Origin: Pycnococcus provasolii
Lineage: Eukaryota > Chlorophyta > Pseudoscourfieldiophyceae > Pseudoscourfieldiales
Reading direction: 5' to 3'
Length of the DNA stretch: 64,000 bases
Assembly: GCA_049487715.1 (NCBI GenBank)
Contig: CP150563.1
Span: 186,001-250,000 of the forward strand
Under the pieces are notes generated by a model, which did not search any database, had not been told where the DNA came from, and worked only from the letters and a program-made list of their open reading frames with translations. Position 1 is the first letter of the stretch. Every line of letters begins with the position of its first letter. Positions 27,625 through 35,738 of this stretch are shown one piece after another. The translations under genes and the position numbers were made by a program.

Positions 27625-28362
27625 CTAATTTATCGTTGGATACAACACAGCGCCATCCCGACGGCGGACGGCACGTACAAACGCGGTGCTTGGCACGACG
27701 CCTTCAATACCGTCGCTGAGTCCAACGTCGTTGGCGCTTCGGTAAAAGCGACAGCCCATCGCTCGCGCGCGAATTGCGTCGACGAAGACGAGAATTTCGC
27801 ACCCACGGCGTATGCCTGCACGGCTAAGAAGGTCGATGTCCACAGGCAGATCGGACGTATCGCCGTTGTCCTCACGGCGCACGAGCGCCATGTGCACGTG
27901 GTCGCGGTTCATGCGCTTCAAACCTTCCGCCTCGATGCTCGTCCAGTGGCGCTCGTATGTGCCATGAATGAAGTGGTACGATGCGCACGCCGCATCGTCG
28001 AGTTCCTCCATGGCCTCCTGCACGCCAGCGAGACGTAGAGAGTGCCCCTGATTCGCGCGTATTCGCCATTCATCCTTACCTTCATCCTGCAGTAGTTGGA
28101 AACGTTGCTTGTCGTTTGCCTCCACGACGCGCTGGACGTCCGCGAGCTTCACGCCTTTTAGCTTCTTGTACGTGAGAAGCTCGTCGACGCTTAGGGTGCC
28201 GTCTTCGCGGATTGGAAGTCCCTCCTTGACAGCGCCGTGTCGAAGCACGTATGACATGGCTCGGCTGATTTGCTCGTCTCGTCCGCGCTTCTCACGCCCG
28301 CGCTTCTCACCGACGGCGGCAGTTGTGCCGTCCGCCTTATTCGCTGTGGCAAGGTCGGTCAT
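27625..28362 (-). CDS. TPT1: tRNA 2'-phosphotransferase (KptA/Tpt1)
   Basis: 245 aa. The enzyme removes the splice-junction 2'-phosphate from ligated tRNA using NAD+. All motifs are present: YVLRHGA (catalytic Arg41-His42), IRANQGHS (103-108), HGTYERHW (133-140) and RDHVHMAL (153-159). The length is normal for the family. The N-terminal 28 residues are charged. The only upstream in-frame ATG is 28362, and this ATG overlaps the TGA stop of the preceding SDHAF1 frame as ATGA. Translation from the same mRNA as SDHAF1, by reinitiation or leaky scanning, is therefore likely. Confidence 0.95.
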   Translation of the reverse strand: MTDLATANKADGTTAAVGEKRGREKRGRDEQISRAMSYVLRHGAVKEGLPIREDGTLSVDELLTYKKLKGVKLADVQRVVEANDKQRFQLLQDEGKDEWRIRANQGHSLRLAGVQEAMEELDDAACASYHFIHGTYERHWTSIEAEGLKRMNRDHVHMALVRREDNGDTSDLPVDIDLLSRAGIRRGCEILVFVDAIRARAMGCRFYRSANDVGLSDGIEGVVPSTAFVRAVRRRDGAVLYPTIN

Positions 28363-28624
28363 ACCGGCTTTTTGAAGTTGAGCGTGCTGACTCCTGACAC
28401 GGCGTCGCTCTTCAGCAGTTCGATTTGCTTTTTTGCTTGTCTGATGAGGTGCTCCGCCCTCTGAAAGTCCCTCTTTCCCACACGCTTCGCGTTGGATTCG
28501 AATGTGCTTCTCGCGAGTTGTTGGATGTGCAGGCGCTGGGCGGGCTCTTTGGCGCGCGCGACGCGGAGCGCTGCGCGGTACAGCGCGAGCGCCTCGCGTT
28601 GGAAACCCGACAAGGATATCGTGA
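28359..28624 (-). CDS. SDHAF1: SDHAF1-like LYR protein (complex II assembly)
   Basis: The reading frame encodes LSGFQREALALYRAALRVAR, then FESNAKRVGKRDFQRAEHLI and KKQIELLKS, matching plant SDHAF1 in order and spacing, with the LYR motif intact. SDHAF1 helps Fe-S insertion into SDHB of succinate dehydrogenase in the mitochondrial matrix. The frame has no ATG of its own: it begins TTG after a short open stretch. A likely first exon is 28834-28888 (ATG at 28886-28888, donor GTAAGT) joined to 28624 across a 209-nt intron; phases agree, giving about 106 aa, but this exon is inference. The stop TGA (28359-28361) overlaps the KptA ATG. Confidence 0.8.
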
Positions 28625-28802
28625 CTACCTACCTACCTCAGAGACGTAAGTGCGAGCGCGTGTGCGAGTGCGAGTGCGTGTGCGTGTGACAGAACGGGAT
28701 TTCACGATAGGGCGAAATGGCACAAATGATTGGGGTGGTGTGTGTGGCTGGGGACCGGGGGGAAGTGGGGGGGGAGGCACGTTCGACTATGAGTAGGGGT
28801 GA

Positions 28803-28826
28803 GGGGGTTAGGGGTTAGGGGTTACC
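28803..28826. repeat. Interstitial telomere-like TTAGGGG repeat
   Basis: GGGGGTTAGGGGTTAGGGG lies just inside the putative first intron of SDHAF1. It is two to three units of TTAGGGG. Confidence 0.8.
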
Positions 28827-29003
28827 AACTTACCGTACGTTTCTGGATGGATGGGGTTATCCCTTCCCAACATACTGTACGATACCATAGTTGTATGTAA
28901 GTACAAGTCTTTCCTATGATATGATAGTCTACATACTTATGTACTACAGTGGTTACTTTACTTTTGTGAGTGTGAGTGTGAGTGTTTCTCTTGTCGGGCG
29001 TCG

Positions 29004-29987
29004 TCAAATCGCGGGAAACGCGTCGTCCGTCGAAGCGAGGTCCATCGCCGTTCGCATGTAAGCCGCACGCACGATCCAGTGAGCACCGCGCAAACACAAA
29101 GCACGGCTCTCCGAACTCGTGGGACCGTGGCCGTCCCACTGGCTCGCGTCGACGGCCGCCTTGAACTTATCCAAACAGTCGTCGTACACGTCCCGGGCGC
29201 GCGTGTGCGCGTCAAGCAAAGCCTGCGCATCGCCCGCAGCCTCCTCAACCTCCTCGTTCACCTCCATGACCGTCTCTAGCCACTCCATCGCGTCGTCGTG
29301 ATTCGACGACGCGTCGCGCGCGCCCTCCTCCGTGTCCACAGGACACCCTGACGTCGCGAGCACGTACCTCGCCTTCGCGAGTGGGTCGCGAAGCGTCGCG
29401 GCAGCTAGCGACGCGTATGCGCTGAGCGCCATAGCGTGGTCGATGCGCTCGGCGTGTTCGTCGTCCGTTAATTCGCTGGACTTGGGAAATCTGTCCGGGT
29501 GCAGTCTGAGTTGCAGTTTGCGGTGCGCGTCGTTGATGGCTGCGGGTGTCGCCGCGTCGTATCTCTTAGGTGTCTTGTCAAGCCCGAGCACCGCAAAGAA
29601 GTCCTCCCCGTTTAGAGAGGTTTTTTGAGAAGACGCCGACGCGTCACCGACGTACGCGCGCGGGTGAATCGGCAGGTCGCGGTCGCACTCACACTTCCTT
29701 TTCAGGAGTTCTTCTTGTGCCTGTTCACTTGCACTCGCACTTGCACTTGGCTTGGATTTACTTATGTGTACTCCGCATGCCCAGCACTGCGTGTTTGCCG
29801 CCCCAGACGCCGACGAGGAGAACCGCGCGCCAAACGAGTCAAAAAAGAGGGCACTGAGTGCCTGTGCAGGCCTTTCCCTCAGAGCTATATGAGCAGAGTG
29901 GTTGGCGTAGAGTTGGCGTAGTGTGCTCGGAAATAACGCCATTGTTGTGGATACACGCATGCGCTGTATCACATGCGCCAGCGCCAT
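29004..29987 (-). CDS. HSCB: HSC20/HscB Fe-S cluster J-protein
   Basis: 327 aa from ATG 29987. Residues about 1-60 look like a mitochondrial presequence (basic, Ser/Ala-rich). A Zn-type pair QCWACGVHI (68-71) and KCECDRD (99-101) matches the N-terminal cysteine domain of eukaryotic HSC20. The J-domain follows: FFAVLGL, AHRKLQLRLHPDRFPKSS with the HPD motif (163-165), then the C-terminal helical domain that binds the scaffold ISCU (WLETVMEVNEEVEEA). It hands ISCU to the mitochondrial Hsp70 for cluster release and, in animals, also binds LYR motifs such as that of SDHAF1. It is followed on the same strand by SDHAF1 (115 bp to its proposed exon 1) and is divergent from NDUFS6. Confidence 0.95.
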   Translation of the reverse strand: MALAHVIQRMRVSTTMALFPSTLRQLYANHSAHIALRERPAQALSALFFDSFGARFSSSASGAANTQCWACGVHISKSKPSASASASEQAQEELLKRKCECDRDLPIHPRAYVGDASASSQKTSLNGEDFFAVLGLDKTPKRYDAATPAAINDAHRKLQLRLHPDRFPKSSELTDDEHAERIDHAMALSAYASLAAATLRDPLAKARYVLATSGCPVDTEEGARDASSNHDDAMEWLETVMEVNEEVEEAAGDAQALLDAHTRARDVYDDCLDKFKAAVDASQWDGHGPTSSESRALCLRGAHWIVRAAYMRTAMDLASTDDAFPAI

Positions 29988-30212
29988 TCCACACACACAC
30001 ACACACACACACCACACCGCGACGGATGAAAACGACTCCAAAAGATGCAGATGAACCACCACAACCCCGAAAAAAGAAACTTCACACAAGTAATTAGCGT
30101 GCTCGGAGGGATCCCCAAACCCACCAGGGCGAACAGTGGGTGTTGTTCCCCGGAGCCTGCTTCCCTCAGCGACCAATTTCTGCGTTTTTCTGTTGCCAGC
30201 TTTGTCGCAGCC
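29988..30212. promoter_or_regulatory. Divergent HSCB/NDUFS6 promoter with CA repeat and GGATCC
   Basis: 225 bp lie between two mitochondrial-assembly genes transcribed away from each other. An (AC)n run at about 29990-30012 abuts the HSCB start. GGATCC at 30109-30114 is 104 bp from the NDUFS6 ATG and about 122 bp from the HSCB ATG. Confidence 0.5.
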
Positions 30213-30912
30213 ATGGCGGTCTCTCTCTCCATGCTGCGAGGTGCTTTCCGCCTCACGTCATCCTTGTCGTCATCGACTTTGTCATCTAGGGCCTTGATAT
30301 GCCTTCCTTGCGCAGGTTCTAAGGTCTCGCCCTCCTTTGCTCGCCCTCCTTTTGGTGGTGGCTTTGGGGTTTTTTTAGACGAAAAAGATGTAGACTGCAG
30401 TTTTCTTGGGACGAAGGGTTTTGCGTCGTCAGCGGCGGCGAAGGGTGGCGTGACGCCGCAACAGGCATATGAATATGAGGTACGCTTACTTTTTTCTTTT
30501 TCCTCCAAAGATTACACAGGGAGTTCTGAAAAGGACTCCCCCTTCTTTTTTCTATGTACTCACAACGTCACTACTCAAACACATTCATAATATGCAGGTT
30601 GGAATCAAGTTTGCGCGCGGTGACTTGAGGAGTGAAAGTGGCGTCGGTGCGGGGGACGGGTACAAAACACACACGGATAAGTGGCTGCAGGGCCGTTGGG
30701 GAAGCGCCAAGTCACCTATGGAGATGATTGCCGAAGCTGCACCGATTCCTGTCGACGGCCAGACGGCGATTTGCTGCGGTGGAACGACGGACCCGCGCGC
30801 GGGACACCCCGCCGAGTACATCAAGCTTTACGGCACCTCCTTTAGCCAACCCGCCATCTGCAAGTACTGTGGCCTGAAATACTACTCGACCGGCCATGGT
30901 GGGCACCACTAG
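30213..30912 (+). CDS. NDUFS6: Complex I 13-kDa subunit (zinc finger)
   Basis: Two exons, 30213-30479 and 30598-30912, joined over a 118-nt intron (GTACGC...GCAG), phase 0, give 193 aa. The Ser/Leu/Arg-rich N-terminus is a mitochondrial presequence. The C-terminal zf-CHCC domain reads ICCGGTTDPRAGHPAEYIKL and ICKYCGLKYYS, giving the C-x-H-x-C-x2-C zinc ligands of NDUFS6. The subunit sits in the peripheral arm of NADH dehydrogenase and is needed for late assembly. The start is the first ATG with a targeting sequence. It is adjacent to HSCB and SDHAF1. Confidence 0.93.
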
Positions 30913-31238
30913 ATTTTTCAAGCACGCTTACGGTACTTTTGGAGTGCCCCAGTAACGACGAACCTCCGTATCAACACCCTCCCTTCTTGCATCCTCGGGC
31001 TGAACACACCGGCGTCGACATGTTCGGAGTACGCGTGGAAAACAGTGCGAGGAGAGGCGCAACGTCAACGTGGCTCGTGAGAACCAAGAACCAGCCTAAG
31101 AACGAACGTGTTAATCGTAAAAATATTTGCAACGCATCGCAAACACGCAAGGTAGACTCCCTGCCCGTTATCCAACAAGAAAGTGCTGTGCGCCTCCGCG
31201 TGCGTGCTGTATACCTTTGTTTTCGCGTGTCATCTTCC
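30913..31238. other. Convergent intergenic region
   Basis: 326 bp between the NDUFS6 and roadblock stops. I see no gene or repeat; open frames crossing it lack family resemblance. Confidence 0.5.
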
Positions 31239-31898
31239 TTACTCCGTCTCGCTGGACGGCTCCTGCACGACGATGAGCACAAACTCCGTTTCCGGTGCGA
31301 TAAGAATTTCGTGCAACTTGCTCCGAACACGCAAAAACTGCAAGTCGTTCTGCGGGTCCAAGTCGCGCACGAGACTGCGCGCCATGGTGGCAAGCTGTGG
31401 AATGAGTTCGCAGTACTGCTCCGTCACGTTCGCGTCCGCCGTCGACCGAATCGGCTTTCCCTCGTGGTCGACAATAATCGTCGCCAGCACGCCCTTGTGC
31501 GCGTTGATGCGCGAGAACGTCGCCTCCACCTCCGACTGTGTATTTGTTTGTTTGTTTGTTTTGTGTGAGTGTGCGTGGTTATTGGTATGACTTGTGAGCT
31601 TCCTCTTCTTGGCATCTTTGTTTCCTCACGTCTCGCACAGCACGCGAAGGTACTCGTTCTCTCTCTCTCTCTCTCCCCTACACAAGTATCCACCACCACA
31701 AAGTTCTGTTTTCCCGTTCCTCTCCCAGCGGTGTCGTCCCGGCCTTGAAACAAACAACACGCACAAGGGCGTGCGACGTATCGTCAGGCGCACGCTCCCA
31801 GCTTACACTCCACCGCCAAGTTAAGACCACCCATACACACACAAGTCACCAAACACCAAACACCAAACACCACCGCAGCCACCGTAGCCACTTACCAT
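31239..31898 (-). CDS. DYNLRB: Roadblock/LC7-type dynein light chain
   Basis: A 98-aa product from two coding exons. Exon 2 (31239-31535) encodes SEVEATFSRINAHKGVLATI, STADANVTEQYCELI, RSLVRDLDPQNDLQFLRVRS and EILIAPETEFVLIVVQ, nearly residue for residue like animal roadblock light chains. Exon 1 contributes only the ATG at 31896-31898, followed at once by donor GTAAGTGG; the acceptor is ACACAG before TCGGAG. The intron is 360 nt and holds TC/AG and TTTG microsatellites. The splice is phase 0 and restores M-S-E-V-E, like the animal M-A-E-V-E start. It links dynein intermediate chain in cytoplasmic or axonemal/IFT dynein. LAMTOR-type Ragulator subunits are more distant. Confidence 0.92.
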
Positions 31899-32950
31899 GG
31901 TTGTCGACGACGCTCAATACCTTAAGACGTGTTCCGTGCCGACGGCAAAGCAGACCACCACCGCCGCGGCTTACCTTAACCCCTTCAAGGGCTACGAGAC
32001 GAGCTCTTCCGACAAAAAAAAAGCACCGTCAGGCAGGTCGGGAGCCTCCCACACCTGCACCTGTACAGGTACCGTACAGGTACTTACAGGCCAACCAACG
32101 TGCTGCGAAGTACTGTACTGTGGGCGCATGGGTGGACTGTTCTTTGGACTGTTCTTTGGACTGTTCTTTGCAAAGGACCATCTCTCATTTGCATTCTCAT
32201 TCTCCTTTGCGCAAAAGCTGTTGCGTGTGGCGTGTTCTTTCTGTTCTTTCTGCACTCTGCACTCTGCACTCTCTGCACGCAGTTTGGTTTGCTGAATTGC
32301 TGTGCCCGTGTGGCACTGTGGCGAAACAACAATTCTTGAGAACAGCTTTGGCGAGACTTCTTCAGCTTTGGAGAGGCAATCACTGGCAGACTGGGTGGAT
32401 TTCCAATCACCAGTCACCACCAATGATGGGGCACCGATGGTCGTGCTTTAGCATTGACGAGCTCGACTGAGAGACTTAGGCCCTCGAGGAGCCTCTCTGA
32501 CTGCTGTGAGTGCTGTCCGATACCTTTACTCCGATCAAACTTTATGCGAGGTAGGAACGAGAGGCGAGAGAGAGAGAGAGAGAGCGAAGTGACTTTTCTT
32601 TTCGTGATCAAGAGACACAGGCGAAGGAGGCTTGCACTTTGCAGCCCACACACACGGAGCTGCTCCGGCTTGTCTGTCCCTTGTGTGCCTGTTTGTGCCT
32701 TCTTCACGAGGGCGAGCTCGACATTATTGGCCTTGTGGGAGGAAGGAAGCTCATCATGATTCCCTTCCTACCATAGACTAGTGACAAAAGTAAAACAGGC
32801 TGAGACAGACCGTTCGGCTACTTTATTTGGTTCTTGGGTGGATCCCCGAAGAGGCGAATCCGCTGTGCATTTCTCTCCCTTTTTTGGACTCGGCCGCGCC
32901 CAACACGCCCCTTGGGCCTAAGCCCCTCCGCCTCGCCAACACTCCAGAAG
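31899..32950. other. Intergenic, weak ORF only
   Basis: About 1050 bp. It contains a 12-bp triple repeat GGACTGTTCTTT (32133-32169), an AG run at 32567-32584 and a GGATCCCC motif at 32840-32847, 111 bp before the Elongin B ATG. A + frame from ATG 31897 encodes MVVDDAQYLKTCSVPTAKQ and about 132 aa in all, but it has no family resemblance and its ATG is the palindromic partner of the roadblock start, so no gene is called. Confidence 0.5.
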
Positions 32951-33331
32951 ATGGACGACACGCGCGCTGTTCCCAGCATGTACGTGCGCGTCAAACGACG
33001 CCGCCAGACCATATTCCTATCCGTAGAACCGAGCGAGACCGTGCTGGAGTGCAAGGAGAAAATACAAAGCCTACTCGACACGCCAGCAGACATGCAGCGA
33101 CTCTACGCGGATGGCATCCTCCTCGAGGATATGCGAACGCTCGCCGAGCTGAAAATCGAAAACGACTCCGTGCTCGCACTCACGTACCGAACGCCCGACG
33201 GAGGCTGGGAAGACATTCTCATCGAACAACCGGGAGGGAGCGTTGACCACGCGGCGGCACCGCCACCGGCTGAGGCGAAGGCAGAAGCTGACGCGGCGCC
33301 GGGGGGTGAGGAGGCGGCACCGCAGGAGTAA
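32951..33331 (+). CDS. ELOB: Elongin B-like ubiquitin-fold protein
   Basis: 126 aa. Residues 9-90 have a ubiquitin-like fold: MYVRVKRRRQTIFLSVEPSE, VLECKEKIQSLL, QRLYADGILLEDMRTLAEL, then NDSVLALTYRTPDGGWEDI. The QRLY-x-D-x-x-LLED pattern and the missing C-terminal Gly-Gly fit Elongin B, the Elongin C partner in SOCS/VHL-type cullin ubiquitin ligases and transcription elongation. The last about 30 residues are Ala/Glu/Pro-rich. ATG 32951 is the first in frame with this domain. It is intronless. Another ubiquitin-like adaptor is possible. Confidence 0.82.
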   Translation: MDDTRAVPSMYVRVKRRRQTIFLSVEPSETVLECKEKIQSLLDTPADMQRLYADGILLEDMRTLAELKIENDSVLALTYRTPDGGWEDILIEQPGGSVDHAAAPPPAEAKAEADAAPGGEEAAPQE

Positions 33332-33633
33332 GGCGACTGACTTCCACAACTTCTTTTGTAACACTTCCCTGGGTTTGTTATTCGTTCTACATCTGCGCTC
33401 AGCAATATCAACTACTTCAAGCTCTGTCTGCAAGCGTTGGAGGCCGCCGCGCGCGCGAACTCTGTTGCACCGACCGGAATAGCAGGGAGCGGGCTCACGC
33501 CTCCGAGCACGGGAAAAAAAGGGATAAGATGGACGAGAAAAAACATGACACATAACACTGTCTATACGAAGTACACAAAGAGGGACTGGCGAGCATGCTC
33601 GGTATCCGCGAACAGGTGGAAAGTCGGCCGTCT
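33332..33633. other. Convergent intergenic region
   Basis: 302 bp between the Elongin B and Sec22 stops. No gene or repeat is seen. Confidence 0.5.
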
Positions 33634-34329
33634 TCAGTAGAAGTACCACCGAAAGAGCAACGTGAAGAAGACGATGCCACCGACGACAGCGATGGGGACG
33701 TACTTCTTCATGAGCGCCTGCCGCGAGAGAGCCTGTGCTTTTTTGGCATAGCGCTTGCTTTCCATAGCTAAGTTCGAGCTCATGGCAGACACCCGCTCGA
33801 GGCGTTCGCCTTGACCGAGCACATCGGAGATGTTGCGCGTCATGATGCTATGCACCTCGCTGAGCTCCGCCTGCAGCCTGTCGAGGTTGCGCTGCGCCCT
33901 CGCATCCGCATATTGCTTTTTCATTCGCTGGATGAACGTGTCAAACTTCACGAACGCGTACGGGCGCGCCGCCGTCTCAATCTGATCGCCAAACTGCCTA
34001 TTGAACTCCTTCTGCAGCTCCTCGAGGAACCCGAACGCGAGCTTCTTTGGGTACGCCTTGTTGCAGATGGTCATGTACACGACGCCGCACTCAATTAGTG
34101 AGTGGAAGACGTAGGGACCCGACTCCACGGACATGCGGGACGCGGAGGACGACGACGGCGGTCCCTGTCCGTACGCCGACCCGATGGCCGGTCCCTGTGT
34201 CGCGAGTTGCCTGCAGAGCTGCTTGGCCTGCTGCTTGTAGACGTCGAGGCCCGCCTCCTTCTCGGTGTCGAGGCCCTCGGCGAGCGGGAGCCCGTCGGCG
34301 GCGCGCGCTAGCAAGGTCGCCTTCACCAT
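33634..34329 (-). CDS. SEC22: Sec22-type R-SNARE
   Basis: 231 aa from ATG 34329 (MVKATLLARAADGLPLAEGL). The N-terminal longin domain (about 1-135) ends with YPKKLAFGFLEELQKEF and ARPYAFVKFDTFIQRMKKQY. The SNARE motif follows with RNISDVLGQGERLERVSAMS, carrying the zero-layer Arg. The C-terminal membrane anchor is YVPIAVVGGIVFFTLLFRWY. Sec22 acts in transport between endoplasmic reticulum and Golgi. The length and domain order are normal; it is intronless. Confidence 0.95.
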   Translation of the reverse strand: MVKATLLARAADGLPLAEGLDTEKEAGLDVYKQQAKQLCRQLATQGPAIGSAYGQGPPSSSSASRMSVESGPYVFHSLIECGVVYMTICNKAYPKKLAFGFLEELQKEFNRQFGDQIETAARPYAFVKFDTFIQRMKKQYADARAQRNLDRLQAELSEVHSIMTRNISDVLGQGERLERVSAMSSNLAMESKRYAKKAQALSRQALMKKYVPIAVVGGIVFFTLLFRWYFY

Positions 34330-34643
34330 AGATCGAATCGAAACAAACCGGCGAGGATGGTGCGTCAAACCCGACGCGAAAACAAGGTGCCCCAAAAACC
34401 CATTTGAAAACAAAACAAACCTTGGGGAAACCCGAAACACGAGAACTCAAACTCAAAACCACCGAAAACCCAACCCCCAACCCCCAAAACTCTGCGCATC
34501 CCACCAACTACGGTACTTCGGTAGAGTTGTGTATGCTGCCATGGAGGGCTCGCTCGTGCTTCAGCTGTTCACGTGGGTCAGGACTGTGGTTGTTAAGTTG
34601 TGTGTCTCATTTCTTCTTTTACTTTCCATCGTTCGGAAGGAGT
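34330..34643. other. Intergenic between two - strand genes
   Basis: 314 bp containing A/C-rich runs (CCCAACCCCCAACCCCCAAA near 34468-34490). No gene is seen. Confidence 0.45.
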
Positions 34644-35460
34644 TCAAGTGCCCGGGTGGTGCTTCACGGGGAGCACCGGAGGCGTCGGCGTCGCGCCGTC
34701 GCCAATATCCGAACGCGTCGCCGCCAGGAAGTACGCACCCACGCCCATAGTCGCGACGCCAACCGCGCCGTACACTCCTTGTGCCAGGGCCTTAGGTCCG
34801 CCAGCCCTCACGGGTGCGAGGACGCCGATCAACGAGCCGGCAGCAAGACCACCCCACATGTTGTTCAGGAAGTCGTCTCTGTCCCGAATCGACGCGACCA
34901 AACACCTCGCCGCGCCGAACGTGCCCATGACAAGGCCGACCCTTGTCGCCGACGTCGCGACTCGCGTCCCGATAGCCGTAACAGCACCCGTGCTCGATTG
35001 CTGCGAAGACGTGCGAAGAATAAGCCGAGTTGTTGCAAAGATAATCGTGTGTGTGCGTGGTGTTGTGTGTCAGTGTAAGCACTTCGTCCATATAACTGCG
35101 CCGAACCCCAAAAACGTGGGTTTGTCTGTCGCACACTCCATCTTCTCCCGAACGACAACAAGTACCCTCACCCACGACGCACAAGCAAGCAGAGCAGAGT
35201 TCGGAGCACACCACGCGTTTTGTGCAAACCAACAGGGCCCAGCCTGCAGTGCCTCCCACAAACACAAACACACTGCTCGCGCATCTCATCCGCAAAACCG
35301 CACCCCCTCCCCCTCGCGTTCCTACTGCCCTTCCACACTTGTTGCCGCAACTACTTACCCTTAGGAGTGACTCGTCGAACGACACGGCCATACCCTCGAG
35401 GAGCGCGCCTATGCCCGCGCCGTACGTCGCACCCGTCGCTGCGTCGCCGAGGCAGTTCAT
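34644..35460 (-). CDS. Tim17/22/23-family protein (NDUFA11/OEP16-like)
   Basis: Two exons, 35359-35460 and 34644-35000, across a 358-nt intron (GTAAGT...GCAG), phase 0, give 152 aa. Exon 1 encodes MNCLGDAATGATYGAGIGAL. Exon 2 begins QSSTGAVTAIGTRVATSATR and continues with VMGTFGAARCLVASIRDRDD and NNMWGGLAAGSLIGVLAP, the Gly-rich paired helices with the R-x-x-x-D-x-x-N-x-x-x-G-G-x-x-x-G motif of this superfamily. Members include inner-membrane translocases, complex I subunit NDUFA11 and plastid OEP16. The R-x-K/D-D-x-x-N-x-x-x-G-G spacing suits NDUFA11, but placement is not certain. Four membrane segments are expected. Confidence 0.8.
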
Positions 35461-35738
35461 CGAGCAAGCTACGGTGCTACGAGCCAGTTAAATGTGTCGC
35501 AGATGAAAACCCTTCTGCCCGAGATGCGCGGAGGGGTCTGGCTGGAGACAAGGTGGGAGGAAAAGGTCCCCATCACAACTCCCTCCCCTGGACCCTGTTC
35601 GGGCCCAACTCCCCCAAGGCTCCTCAGGAGCCCGACTCGTGCACGGATGCTCGAGAGATTCCCCAAACCCCGAACAATCAGACAACTACCTTAACCCCGC
35701 ATGGCATCGGAATCGGAAGGCCCCTCAAGTCGCTCATC

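Noticed and set aside
31239-31529. Roadblock protein starting at GTG 31529
   Set aside because: The upstream exon with a real ATG and good splice sites restores the conserved N-terminus.
31897-32295. + strand ORF of about 132 aa beginning MVVDDAQYLK
   Set aside because: Its ATG is the palindromic partner of the roadblock start in CCATGG, it contains a triple 12-bp repeat and has no family resemblance.
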